Both the position numbers and the translations under genes were made by a program. From Lates calcarifer (taxonomy: Eukaryota > Chordata > Actinopteri > Centropomidae), in NCBI RefSeq assembly GCF_001640805.2, contig NC_066853.1:21971742-22035741 (forward strand): 64,000 nucleotides of DNA, written 5' to 3'. Of the stretch, positions 11,090 to 23,459 are shown piece by piece. Positions within the stretch are counted from its first letter, which is position 1; each line of letters starts with the position of its first letter. A model generated the notes under the pieces. The model made no database searches, was not told the origin of the DNA, and was given only the letters and a program-made list of their open reading frames with translations.

Positions 11090-11504
11090 AAATCCGTCTT
11101 TGATGGAAGAAGGCTGTAGGATATAAATGCATCAACATAACAAGAAACAGCACAGATCCTGCATGTTTAGAAACATTACACAGTTATAATGGGAAGCAAA
11201 TGTCATAAAGTGCAATAAGGCAACACTAGTCACACCATGTATCCCTAAGGAAATGTTTTAGGAATAATTAGAGTCATGTTTCATCATTTCAACCTCAGCT
11301 CAGGGTGTACAGAGTGTTCCTCCTATTGTGTGGCTCCTTGGACAACGGTTTGAACACAGGAATAATGAGATTTTTGCTTTTCTGTCCTTTGATATTTGAT
11401 ATTTGCTTATACCACCCTTTGCACAACTCCACCAACATGTTTAGCTTCTTCTGAACATTGTCCAAATGCTGCTTTATACCTTTTATATTGGCTGATGGAT
11501 TATT

Positions 11505-11690
11505 CATCAACGCCCCTCCTTCCTCTCTCTGTCTTCGTCTCTCTGCCTCTTCTCCATTATCTCCTGGCTCTCTCTCCCTCTCTCTCACTCTTGCTTCCTC
11601 CCATCTTCTCTTTCCTCTCCCTCCCCTCCTCTTCTACATGCTCCCTCGGCATCTCCTCCCATCCTCACACCGTCTATGTTTTTGCTGTCT
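11505..11690 (+). repeat. Polypyrimidine tract
   Basis: About 185 bases are dominated by C and T. They create a 167-codon spurious frame (11,458-11,961) rich in Leu, Ser and Pro. Confidence 0.65.
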
Positions 11691-12099
11691 CTACAGTGTA
11701 TTAGAGAGACGTACATGTGAGTCCCCCTGTTTTCTTTTTAACCTTCATCTACCCAGGGGGTGTTGTGGTGCTCTTTCATCACCGCCCCTCCTCACACTCA
11801 TACATTTACGAACCACACTTGGGAAAAGCTCTGGCACAACCACAGTCCTGCACTGCTGGCTACCGAGCAGCTATGATGGAGCAGAGAGCTGTTACATAAC
11901 GCTATACTTTCCAACGCATAATCTGCAAGATTTTATCTTATTTTATCTTAGATCTTATTGATTTTATTTGTTATTCTACACTTGTGATTTAGCAGAAAGC
12001 CATATCAGGAAACCTCCCCTCCTCTCCCACTGTTGTTCTGAAGACCTGATGCAGGGGTTTGTGATGCATTCAGGGTGACTGTAATAAGCAAAAAAAAAA

Positions 12100-14880
12100 A
12101 AAGAAAAAGGAAATGTAAAGTTAGCATGAACAGAAAAAGAGTGACACACATAGGAACTGAAACATCATCAATGGGAAAACTGCCATCAACACTGTTTCAC
12201 TAACAAATGGTTTCTGGGCAGTGGAGTCCAGAAACACTGGCCAAGAATGTGTAGCAACAAAGAACGAGATAAAATAAAACACTTACACAGCCTGTCCTGC
12301 TCGTATATCAGCACAGGCTATAGAATCACCCAAATGTGTTGTTTTGAGTTGAGCTGAGTTGCTGAGTTTTTTAATCTGCTTCACTATAGTATACTTAAGA
12401 AAAGACAATCAGGGGATACATGTGCCATTTTTTCTATTCAAAGAAGTGCATTCAGTTCAGTCCTGTGTTGCAACATTAAGACATTAGTCTGTACACATGA
12501 GGAAGACAACAGCATAGTCATCTGTTCAATTCCCCTAAAACAATGTGTGTTCATGTTAACATGAAAAGGACCTAATGTGGCTGACTCCTAATGATTCATA
12601 GACCAAAAGGCTATTTGGTTCATTTGATTTTCTTTTAACTATGGCCCCACTAGTTTCCTAACCTTGTAGTTTTGCTATATACATTTTGAGAGGCTGTATT
12701 TTGTCCTTTGTTTGCACCCAAAGCTCACAACATTAGTTTTTAAAATATCTTGGTAACTAACAAACAAGCAGACTCAAACCTCTCTGGTGGAGGTATCTGA
12801 CTTTAAGCAGAGCCTTTTGCCAGAGGAATTTGTGAGTGTGAAAAAAAAAGAAAATCCAAACAACATCAAAAACAAACAAAGAGCAACAAACCAAAGAAGC
12901 GAAAAAAACATTTATCTGATTTATCAAAGTAACCCTCACTCCCCGTGTCTTCTTTCATCTCAACACCTCATTATCCATTTTCCTCCTGACTCTTAAACTC
13001 CTCCTTGTTCCCCTCCTCTGTCTCCTCTGTCTGATTGCTCTCGTGGGATGCAGACAGGGCTTTTTCCATACCTCCAGCTTCTCATCTACAGCCACTTTTC
13101 ACAGTTTTTAATTACACAAATGATCTGGCTGATTTGTGCAAGGTAAAATAGCCTGTGTCTAAGTGGAGGGAGATACGCAGGTTCATTGATTTTCTCAGGC
13201 AGGACAGACAGACTGGCAGACTGTTAACATTTGGAGAGAAGAAGTCTGGAGCTATGTCGTTTTGGGAGTTTTTGCTGTTGATTTGAAAATGTGGGAGTAC
13301 TGTTGTTTGATGGATTGCTTCCTCAAGTTTGGTTGGAATTGGATCAGTGTTACGTGAGATATTGGCGAGCGGCAAACAAGCGAATAAATGAGCAAATAGG
13401 CTGATCTTTTTCAATCCCTGCGCCCACCGTTTCTCCACGGACGATTAAAAAACAGGAAGATTTACTTTAGGACAGACAGGTAAACAGACAGAGCCTGTGG
13501 AGCACTGACGTCTGATAAGATCCAGGAGATGGACTTAGAGACAGGAAGACAGGCAAACAAAACAAAGGCTAGAAATCAGATAAACCGAGAGATATATGAA
13601 GGATCATAAGAACAAAAAGAAAGCATAAACAAAAACACGTCAATCAAAACAGACAGACAGAACCTGCAGTGTCAAGTATGGAGAATAAAAAAGCAAGCAC
13701 CTGGTTTCAAGTCTACACTCAGCATGACATGAAGAAGAACAGGTCTTACTAAGCAATCAGTTTTAGTGCATAGAAATAATAATTAAATATTCAAATTACA
13801 TGTGCTTGGTCGGTCTGTCAGTGGAATATTACCACATCAGAAGTAAATGACTTAAACGTTTTTAGCAAAGTAATTCTGGTCCGGCTCATGTCTCAAGTCT
13901 TTATTTTTGTGATTGAGGCAGTTGTAAAAGATGCTTATATAATAACAAGATGACGTGAAAACACTGTGAAAATGTGGACAGTGTTGTTTGAGGTGATGAA
14001 TCTACAGAAAATCATCAGCTCAGCTTTGTCGAGCTTTGTGTTATCTCACAACATTTTTGCATTATCTCACATTGGGATTTGTGTTCCCTCTGATCCCTAG
14101 AGCAAAGCCAAGCTGTAGTATGATATATTGTTATGTACTATGTATTATGCATTATGTATTAGATTGTTGTTGTTGTTGTGACCACAGTGTGAATGGGTGC
14201 ACTCTCAGCTGCAACTGGCTCAGCTGCAAATCTGTATCATTGTTATTAATGTAAAGATAAGAAGTGGAGGCTCGTTATCCCTACACTGTGTTACGACTGG
14301 CTGCTGCTAATGAGGAAGACTATAATGAAATTATATAGTTCTGGTTATGGCTGTAGTCATGGCTTTGGTTGTTCTGACTACTAGGCTGCGACCTATGACA
14401 GAAAAAGACTAGTCTTCTTTGTGGAGGCATTTTTTGTGATTGGTGGAAAACCCCTTAATGAATACACTGCATTTCCTGTGGCTGCTTGACAATAAAAGCC
14501 ACCCCATGATTCACCAGTTGAACACTTTATACACAAAGCAACAGCAATTGGAAATGCTTAATTTGCAAGAAGCAACTTAATGCAGTTCTGATACAACTAA
14601 ACCTTGAGTCTGTAGCTCTGCTCCACCACCAGCTCCTCTAATCTGGAATGGTATGTAACTAAAACAGATGAGCCACTCACGAGTCCATGTGACCGTTATT
14701 TTCAAGTTGATTCACTTGAAATTTGTACAGTTTTAACCTAAAAGAGACAAATGACACCACAAAGTCACAGGCAGGTCAAGAGACTGATTACACAGATGTC
14801 TCATGAACTACAGCTGAGAGTGCGACTGATTCCTCAGTCAGACAGGCGAGGACAGAGGGCTGAGTGCAGCATCTGTGTAT
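12100..14880. other. Non-coding stretch with possible repeat near 13.3 kb
   Basis: No gene seen. The segment at about 13,315-13,400 (CAAGTTTGGTTGGAATTGGA, then GAGATATTGGCGAGCGGCAA) resembles a repeat tail seen often in fish DNA, but it is too degenerate to classify. Short GACAGACAG runs occur at 13,470-13,660. GTTGTTGTTGTTGTG at 14,165-14,180 is a tiny trinucleotide array. Confidence 0.4.
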
Positions 14881-14904
14881 CATTGATAAAACTGACTGCA
14901 GGCA

Positions 14905-14930
14905 GTGTGTGTGTGTGTGTGTGTGTGTGT
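14905..14930 (+). repeat. (GT)13 microsatellite
   Basis: Thirteen GT units. It lies 132 bases before a (CA)29 array, so the two can pair. Confidence 0.92.
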
Positions 14931-15061
14931 TTGTGTATCATGCAATGTGTGTGTTGGGACGTGAATAACTGCTGCAGTGGCCGCCTGTTGAGAGGCAACC
15001 CCTGCTATGAAATCACACTCTTATTATCAGATGTGTTTGAAACTGCGTGTCAGAGGCAGTG

Positions 15062-15062
<1 letters not shown>

Positions 15063-15121
<59 letters not shown>
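15063..15121 (+). repeat. (CA)29 microsatellite
   Basis: About 29 uninterrupted CA units, one of the longest pure arrays in the window and probably length-polymorphic. Confidence 0.95.
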
Positions 15122-15123
<2 letters not shown>

Positions 15124-15665
15124 TGAAGAAAGTAATCCCAAGAAGAAATTGATTTTATGTGTTATATTCTTCTTCTAACTTTTACACCAGTAATGCATTA
15201 TGGAACTGAGCTGCACTTTGAGCCTTTCTGTGCCTCGATGAATTTCATTTTCGCTGCTACGATGTTACATAACCAGAGGAACTACGGCACGTTTCTGTTG
15301 ATGTTAGATTCCTCTCACTCTCCTGGCATCCAACCAATGTCTCTCTACCTTTACAAAGCTTCTTCCTTTCCCTCTTTCACCCTTACATCTAACCTCGGCT
15401 GTCCTCTCTGCCTCTGGCTGTCCCTCTGTGTTTCTCTCTAATTTCTTCAATTTGCATTTCTGAATTAATTTGTTACCCTCTCGCTTACCCTTTTCTCCAT
15501 TTTCACTTATAGACATGTAACCTCACTCACTCATCCACACCCTCCCTCTCTCTCTCTCTCATCAGTCTCTACAGCCTGTAGAGTCTCATTTGAATGAGGA
15601 TTATAGTGTCATTGAGGTGCAGTTTCCCCTGAGCCTGACAAGTTCAAACAGATACACTCTTTAGT

Positions 15666-15668
<3 letters not shown>

Positions 15669-15733
<65 letters not shown>

Positions 15734-15740
15734 CTGTGTG
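15669..15740 (+). repeat. (TC)n-(TG)n compound microsatellite
   Basis: About 25 pure TC units are followed by TG units with one C interruption. Confidence 0.93.
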
Positions 15741-16379
15741 CTACAAGTTCACTTTCTGGGTGTACCCTGGTAATCAGTTTGATTCCAGTCAGAATTTATT
15801 TGGTATCACCCCCATCATCAATACCTCACTTTATACCACATATAATAGGTGCAGTATAAATTAAAACTTTTTTTCAAGGGTGTGTGATGTCATCTAATTG
15901 TAAAGTCCTTGTGATAAAATTCAAAACTGGGCCACATGTGGTTTAAAAATGAGAGGTTAACTGTCGGTCCAACAGCAGATAAATCATCAAATCAGTCCTT
16001 TTCAGATCTCTTAGGATGGTTTGAGGCAGTGCATGTGCACAGGGCTGCTCAGATTTATGTCCTTGCTGTGATTTGAGATGAACTGAATTTGGTGCAAAAT
16101 TTTGCAGTTAAAAATGTCCCACGGTGACTTTCTCCATATGTTTCCTTTGCCCTTGCCCAAGTGTATGTGCATCAGTCTCTGTGTTTTTCAGTGTGCTTGA
16201 GGGATGGTGTATTATTAGCATGTGTTTGCGTGTGTGTGCATGTATATGTGTGTGTGCAGTATGTTCTGTCTCTGCTCAGTGCTTGAAAGCTCAGGGGCCT
16301 GGCATTAGGGCCCCAGAGGGACTGAGACTGCTGGAGGGAAGTTTACAGCTAACGCCAGAATCAGCTGCAGGACATTTTA

Positions 16380-16990
16380 TGACTGCTCCCTCCATCTCTT
16401 CTTTTCTAGCATCTCTCTATCCTCGCAGCTTCACTTCTGTTTTCTCACTCTTCCATGTTTCATCCATTTGTTTCCCTTATAGCTCCCAAAATTATGTTTT
16501 CTCCTTTTCCTGACTTCCTCCATTCCTCCAGTTGCAGTGAACTATGCCTCTTCATTCATCATTTCACCTTTTCTTCCTTTTCATCCTTTTCTCTCGTTAT
16601 TGCCCATTGTGCATCTCTCATTCTCACACATCTGTCCTACCCATCAAATGACTTTTCTCTCGACTCCTTTGTCAACTTCTTTCTCTCCTCCATCCATTTT
16701 TCCTTTCCATTCATCTAGCCCTCTCTTCTCCTGTCCTCATTATTTTATTATTTCATTATTTGTAAGCTCACTTTCACCTCTTTTTCTGACAAATCTCCCC
16801 TTCTGTCCCTCTCTTGCTAATCTTTCTCCTCTCATCCTCTACCCTCCATGCTCTAATTCTTCTTCTATGTGCACACTTCACCTCCTTTTTCGCTTTCCCT
16901 CCTTCCTGTATCTCTTGTTCCTGTAACTGCTCATTTATTGTATCTTTCCCATCATTTAATCTCCTTTGCCCTCAAACTCTGTCCCTACAC
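16380..16990 (+). repeat. Long polypyrimidine tract
   Basis: About 600 bases are strongly C+T-rich on the + strand. They host several overlapping Ser/Phe/Leu/Pro-rich frames (129 codons at most) in different phases, which marks them as compositional rather than coding. Confidence 0.7.
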
Positions 16991-17460
16991 TCGACTCCTG
17001 CACCTGCCAGTACATCAGTCATCTGAGGGTGTAATCAGAAGTGTTGTTGCAGTGTGGAGGACACTGGAGTGCTCTTGTGTAGACAGGTGTAGGTTGGATT
17101 AGCTCTGAGTGGACTGTAGGTTTGGAGAGCAGTGATTTTTGGTCTCTGTGCCTCTCAGAGGTGTTATGGAGTTAATCTAATGACAGAGCAGAGATGAAAG
17201 GTGCCCACTCTGGGACTGCATCTTTTATAATCCCTCTTGTTCTTCTTTTTCCAACCAAAAGTTAAAGAGACTTCTTGGATATTTGATTTGCAAAGTGTCA
17301 CAAATAAATTTATCATTGCAAGTTAGAGAGTGTGTGTGATTTGGTTTGCTACTTTAGAGCCATTGATCCCCTTCCTATGCATCTGCCTCATAAAATAGAT
17401 GTGCAAAATATTCTTTTGTTCTGAATATTAGTCTACAGCCATGCTGTCAGCTCTATGAGA

Positions 17461-17620
17461 CTGTACAGGGACGTAGTTGTGCTGTGAGCTCAATGCAAAT
17501 GTCAGCATGCTAACATGCTGCTGCTATGCAGATACAATGTTAACCCTATTCAACATCTTAGTGTGTTAGCATGCTAACATTTGATAATCAGCAGTGCACA
17601 CGTCAGATGTAGCACATATC
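17461..17620. repeat. Teleost GCATGCTAAC-type interspersed repeat
   Basis: The segment has GTCAGCATGCTAACATGCTG at 17,501-17,520 and again GTTAGCATGCTAACATTTGA at 17,564-17,583, with ATGCAAATG before it. I recognise this arrangement from perciform fish genomes, where it is dispersed in many copies. The core GTTAGCATGCTAAC is a perfect palindrome. The class of element is uncertain. Confidence 0.6.
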
Positions 17621-17624
17621 AGAC

Positions 17625-18870
17625 CTGATAATGGCGCCAAATGTAAAAATGGGATTAACCAAATTATTGTGTATTGCAAAGAAGTCAGTTGAAAAGTCAG
17701 TAGAACTCATTGTTTGAGAACCATGACTGTCTGACAGTGGTGGTGGACTAAGAGACCAGCATTGTCATCCACACTTCACAGCAAATCAGAAGACTGCATT
17801 ACAACATGAGAACCAGCAACTGGGGTGAAAACAAATTTAATGTTGTGTAGGGAAAAAGAGGAGCAAAAAAAGAAGAAAAAAAAACAGACAGAATAAAGTA
17901 AGTAAGAGTAAAACCACCTGAGACATCACAAAACAGTCATGACCATGAAAGCTGCAAGAAGGTCCCTGCCTAAAATCCTAAAGAAAATGATTGATTCTGA
18001 GTAAAAAGACACAGTAAAAAAAATCATATCCAGAAGCCTTGGCATGCTTTCAAAGAAAAATATGTTCAGTCTCTGTTTAAGACAGTCATCCAAAATTCTT
18101 TTTTGACATACAATCCTCACTTACTATCCTCTGATCCAGGATCTTCCCGCTCATCTTCCTCCTTGTGTGACTGATAATTTCAATATCTGCTTAGTCATCC
18201 TTTACTCCCTCTCCTCTGTCCTTCATTCTTTCTCTCTCCCCCTTCATATGTCATCCACCTTCAAGCTGCGCTGTTCTTAACCCCCCACCTTCACTTTACA
18301 TCCACTGTGATTGACAGGCAGTAAATGCGTCCACTCATGCAGCTCCCCTCACTCCTCAGGGATCAAGAAGAGGAGAAGTTAGGAGTTATTAGTGGTTAGT
18401 GATGTCATATGGCACCATACAACCTCAGTCTTCTCTCTAATGTAAAGCTGGGCTCATTTTGTAACCATTAACATGTAGAGATCTGAATGTGGTTTAAAAG
18501 TACTACTGGGGTGGTTTCTGCACATCCGCTGTTGCTGTTTCACCATTTCAGTCAAGCAAAATGTCAGCCTATACATCTTGTTTATGTTCATGCTTAGTCT
18601 GACTGAGTATTTAAAATGCAGTGCAACCTAACACTATATTAAAGGCGTAAAGTGTTTCATTTCTCTGAATCATCGATACCCTTGTTGAAAGTGTTTTGTG
18701 AGATGCTGTGACTCAGCTGTGTGGTCATTTTGGAAGCTGCAGTTTGTGGTGCTGTTGAACTGTGTGTTATAAAGACAGTTGTTTGTGTTACAAAATCTAT
18801 CTTTTACAATATTTAAATCACTATAATGTTGAATCAGTTCCTCTCTAAAACAGTTTTAGCAAGTTTTGCA
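17625..18870. other. Non-coding stretch, nothing recognised
   Basis: No gene, no clear element. A-rich and purine-rich bases occur at 17,845-17,915. Confidence 0.55.
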
Positions 18871-18879
18871 GGACTGTAT

Positions 18880-18930
18880 CAGTTTTAGGTAGGTATACCC
18901 AATAAACTGGAAACTGAGTGTATGTCATGC
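18880..18930. repeat. Probable transposon-end fragment
   Basis: TAGGTATACCCAATAAACTGG at about 18,893-18,913, followed by AAACTGAGTGT, resembles the terminal sequence of a very common fish repeat (AGGTGTACCTAATAAAGTGG). Only the end is recognisable. Confidence 0.45.
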
Positions 18931-19221
18931 TGTGTTGACGCTACTAGAATTTCTCAGACAGATTTGTTTCAGAATATCACTTGAGGGACAAGAATTGTAC
19001 CACTGTACAAAACTCTGACTGTAATTTTGACACTTTTTGTTGCTCATTGCTGTGAAAGATGTTCACCTGTATTGTTAATTTGATCATTAGTCATCTTTTT
19101 TGTTTACAGATATATAGAGTACACACATTTGAAAACATGCACACTGTCCTCATTCAACAGATTGCAGTGCTCAGTTTTTACACATGGGAGACACAGCATC
19201 TTACCCCCCAGACAACACCCA

Positions 19222-19222
<1 letters not shown>

Positions 19223-19274
<52 letters not shown>
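19223..19274 (+). repeat. (CA)26 microsatellite
   Basis: About 26 CA units, followed 96 bases later by (GT)18 in the opposite sense. Confidence 0.94.
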
Positions 19275-19279
<5 letters not shown>

Positions 19280-19370
19280 ACATGATACACCCCACCAGTC
19301 CACCCACACACAATCATTGGTCTGAGTCCAGGAACTGTGCCACCAGCTGTCCTCCTATTGGCTGTAGGAG

Positions 19371-19407
<37 letters not shown>
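19371..19407 (+). repeat. (GT)18 microsatellite
   Basis: About 18 GT units, followed by a CT-rich stretch at 19,430-19,455. Confidence 0.94.
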
Positions 19408-19408
<1 letters not shown>

Positions 19409-19499
19409 TGATAGGGAGGTCGTTCTTACTTTCTCTCAGTCTCTCTCTCTCTCAGTCTCGCCCACTCCTCGTTTCTCTCATCCACATCCCGAGACTAGA

Positions 19500-21330
19500 T
19501 CTCAGACTCTCATCCAGAGCGACTGAATGAACACGGCACGGCAGCAGAGTAAACAACCTGCGTCATCACTGTTACACAAAACACATTAAGACCAACAACA
19601 GGTGGAGAAAAACAAACAATGTTACCGCGTAGAAGACATAAAATTTCAACAATTTTGAGGAAAATTGAATCTGTCACTGTAAGATTAAAAAAAAATTAAA
19701 AGTCATGGATATGTGCATAATCTTTCATCAAATAGTCCCTCTCAGATCTTGTGAGTTTTTCCGTGAGTAACACAGGCTGAAACTATTGGAATTGCAGTGG
19801 CTTATATAAGAGATTTTTTTGCGATCATGTTCTATTTTTGGAATCTCTCAGGATCTCACCATTGATCTGTTTGTGGATATTTCTCTTCATAGCTACAAAC
19901 CTATGGTGAAGGAAAGTCAGGAAGTTGACTTTTTTTTCCCTCCTGAACTGAGCCCATAGGGTAATCTTAGTGCTTCCAATCATGCCATATAGACCACCAG
20001 AAAATATATAAATCAAATGGTTAGTTTAAAGTATAAGATTACATGTGATTCCAATAAAAATGGTCCTCCCATTATAGTTACAAGGTAGGTTTGAGGGAGA
20101 TCATTGAGGGTGAATTTTTATTTGACTTGGCTTGTAAAAGCGGTTCCAAAATTTTTCAGCAGAAAACCGCAGTGGTTTGTAGAACTGGCACTAGTTGTTT
20201 TGGTTTGACCCATTTATTATGGAAAAATTGCTTGGATTTGAAAAAAAAAAAATCAGTAATTGTGGAAGGGGCTGACTAAACGTGACCATCAGGTCTTCGC
20301 TGTTCAAATATCACCTGTTTTTGTTTTCTGCCTCCAGCACAGCATCAGTCTGTGTAATTAGCTTGAGGTCGTTTTCTACCACAGTCTCATCAAACCGTCT
20401 CCCTGTGTGACACACACACACATGCACTCACACACACACATGCACACACAAAACCTGTGATTGGTTATTGGTTTTTAAAGTCATCCCTCCTCCACACACC
20501 TCCACATCTCATCACACACTGTGACCACATCGATGCACATCGCATGATGCTAGAATCTGTGTGTATTCTTTGCATATCATTTGCACATTATGTGTGTGTG
20601 TGTGTGATTGCGTCTATGCAGTGTAATGGAAGGAACTTGATATTCCACAGTCTGATGCCTTCTTCATTCTGCCCTCAACAGTTAGTTTTAATTAATTGAA
20701 AAATCACAATATTGGCTCCTGCAGGATGCTGCAAATTGATGCTTCAGACTCTTTAATAAGGTGGTGAGCAGAGTCTTCGCTCCTAAACAAACTAGAGCAC
20801 AGAAAAAAAATCTATTGTTAAAAAAAAAAAAAAACTGAACAAAAAAACAAAACCCTTTTTTTTTCCCCCATCAGGCCGGATATTACATGATTTCTCACTA
20901 CAGCCTTACAACAGGGGGAACTGCACTGACCCTTCCTCCCAGGCTAAACCAAATATTTTGTTCCCCAGCAATAACAATAATGTAAAGGGAAAAAAAACAT
21001 TAAATGATGCAGTAACCTGCAGGCTGTAATCTAAAGCCTGACCGAAATATCTTATTTTATGTCATTATCATGCTCGTCCATAAGTCCTACCCGTTTTGAG
21101 CATCTGCTTTGCCAGCTGAACTGTCTGTCTAAGCTCTGTCATGTGTAAGAAGCTTACAGACCATCTCTGCACAGAAACTCTCAGCTGAATCTGAATAGTT
21201 TCTATTAAGCAGTCTTAAAGCTTTTGTGTGTGGTGGTGTATTTATGTTTAAGTGTGTGCATTTGTTTCCCTTACACTGCTGTTTCACGTCAGCTGTGTGG
21301 ATACAGTATTCTGATGTATTGTAAGCTCCC
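19500..21330. other. Non-coding stretch with interrupted CA array
   Basis: An interrupted CA repeat with ATGC interruptions lies at 20,410-20,451, and A-rich runs at 20,240-20,252 and 20,820-20,834. No gene is seen. Confidence 0.55.
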
Positions 21331-21335
21331 ATCAT

Positions 21336-21361
21336 TGTGTGTGTGTGTGTGTGTGTGTGTG
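21336..21361 (+). repeat. (GT)13 microsatellite
   Basis: Thirteen GT units. Confidence 0.92.
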
Positions 21362-22438
21362 GCCATACAGTCATCAGTGCAGCCCTTTGTAATCAAGGCG
21401 ATAAGTGTGTTATATAAGATGTAAACATCACTCTTGCACATTAAGCTCGTGCGACTTCTGACCCTTGCAAATTTGTAACACAGCTAGCTTGGTAGCTGTG
21501 ATCTATGTTGTTGTTGTTATGTTTACTGTCACTTTCATTTGAAAAGTATTATCCAGGCAAAACCTTGCATAGGATATAGAGTCTCTCTTATTTACATTTA
21601 TGTTAAAAGCATCTCTTTATGGTAGTGAAAAATGTTGCCTCTGGTCTGAAAATGACTTTGCTAACCTGCATGCCTGGGCCACTGTAGCATTTATTGGTCA
21701 CTGTTGATATATTTTTCTATGACAGATAAGTCTCAAATACAAAGTATGCTGAACAGCAAACATTATGTTATGAAATGCCACATGTTGGATGTGGATGCAT
21801 CTTGTTTAAGCCTCTGGCTCTCATTATGCAACTCTGAGCTCACACTTGGTACTGTTCAAATGTGGCTGCAATCTCCACTGATTTATTATTTATTATCAGA
21901 CACATGGTAGACATTAAAAAAAGTCAACTGAAAATCAGCACAGCAGAACCAGAGTTAGCATTGTTCTCATTCCATACCTGGCTCCTGCATTATTTACAAT
22001 ATAACTCGGGCGTTTTATGTCAGTAGCACCTTTAAGAAACCCCCAAAAGGTTTTTAGAAATAGCTTTGTGCATTGCCAGAAAATTCACAGCGGTGACATA
22101 GAGGCCCGACTCCCATCTTCCCATAGCTAGATGGTTTTTGGAGATGAATAGCTGTATTCCACTTGAAAGGATCACATATACTCTCAGAAATGAATACAAT
22201 ACTTTTCTGAAGATTTGGCAGCCATATTTGACTTATTTAGACACAGGTCAACACCTATATCAATTTGATGTAAAAATGTTACCAGAATTGATACACCATT
22301 AGTCGTCAGAATAAGCTAGGATTGAAGTGCCTACTCCTTATGAGTAAGGTTCTCTCTTATTTGTAAGTGGGTGGGTCAGGGAGGGGATCTGGAGCCATGT
22401 TTTTGTGAGTTTGTGTGTGTTCTTGTATACTTCGATCA

Positions 22439-22705
22439 ATAAATAGAATAGAATAGAATAGGCTTTATTATCACTGTACAGTTAATGTAAGTACAACGAA
22501 ATTGTGGTTGCACTATAGAAGAAATTATATACAATGAGAAATACAAAATGTACACAAATAATACAAATAATACAAAAATACAAAAACTACAAAAATTTAC
22601 ACAATTTTGCACAGTTTACATACACATAGCACACAATTGCGCAAGAAACACTAAAAGAAGTAGGGAGCCTCGAGCCGCTGCATCCCGTGTGTGCCGCCAT
22701 CTTGG
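22439..22705. mobile_element. Retrotransposon-tail-like interspersed repeat, copy 1
   Basis: It starts with an AATAG tandem array (22,439-22,461) running into GGCTTTATTATCACTGTACA and GTACAACGAAATTGTGGTTG. It continues through an AATACAAAAA-rich middle to GGAGCCTCGAGCCGCTGC and GCCGCCATCTTGG at 22,693-22,705. This order is familiar from many teleost genomes. A short tandem array at one end is typical of the 3' end of certain non-LTR retrotransposons, in which case the element would lie on the - strand. That class is an inference. No coding part remains. Confidence 0.55.
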
Positions 22706-23164
22706 TATAAAAGAAAGATAATATATACAAACATTTTGATTTTCATACCATCTTGAGAGCAATGTACGAGGTTCAGTCAGCTTGTATTTGTAATTCTGAC
22801 TCAGGTTTTATAAGGTACAAAATGCAATTGACACGTCCATAAGGCCCAAAGAAAATACACTGTGTTTTGGTGAGAGAAGTTGAATGCAAACAAAACTGTG
22901 TTTGTTTATGATGAAAACCTCCACAGGGTACATTTAACTCAAATGAAACTTCTGCTGTTTCATTTCAGTTTAACACAAGTCTGCTCTAGAAAAGTCATCT
23001 GTGTGTGACCTGAGGAAAAAAAACATTTGTAGCACAATAATTCGTTATTCAAATGGGGAGTGCATATTCTTGCTTTCTGTGCTGTAAATAATTTATGAGG
23101 AATTATCCCTAAGTCCTAAATGAGCTGGCAAATTTGTACCATAAGAAAATGACTGGGCTGACTG

Positions 23165-23350
23165 ATGTCACTGACTGTCTTCTTCTGTGTTTCCCTGCGG
23201 CGTCGGATTGTGTTGTTTTTTTTTGGGACAACAACGGGGTCAGAGCAGGGGTCAGTCGTTGTGACCACCGGGGCCGCTGGTCATTGTTACTGCAGAATAA
23301 CTGACGCACAGCTCTGGCCGCTGCTGCTATTATTTAACATGGCGGCTCAC
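23165..23350. promoter_or_regulatory. CpG-richer patch with YY1-like site
   Basis: This 185-base patch has more CpG than its surroundings (GCGGCGTCGG, CAACGGGG, CCGGGGCCGC) and carries AACATGGCGGC at 23,336-23,346, a good match to the YY1 consensus. It could be an enhancer or minor promoter. The 79-codon frame through it is not protein-like. Confidence 0.25.
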
Positions 23351-23459
23351 CTCACACACATCCACGGTCATGCTCACACACAAATTACACATAAAATGAT
23401 TTAAAAGCGCTTAAGAATTTCTTGATGGCTTCCTCTTAATCCATAAACATTGTTTATGA

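Noticed and set aside
11458..11961. 167-codon open frame on the + strand
   Set aside because: It starts in a polypyrimidine tract and its residues are mostly Ser, Leu and Pro. A second frame overlaps it in another phase, so it is compositional.
15063..15121. Tandem array considered as a CRISPR or satellite
   Set aside because: It is a plain dinucleotide repeat with no spacers, in a vertebrate-type context.
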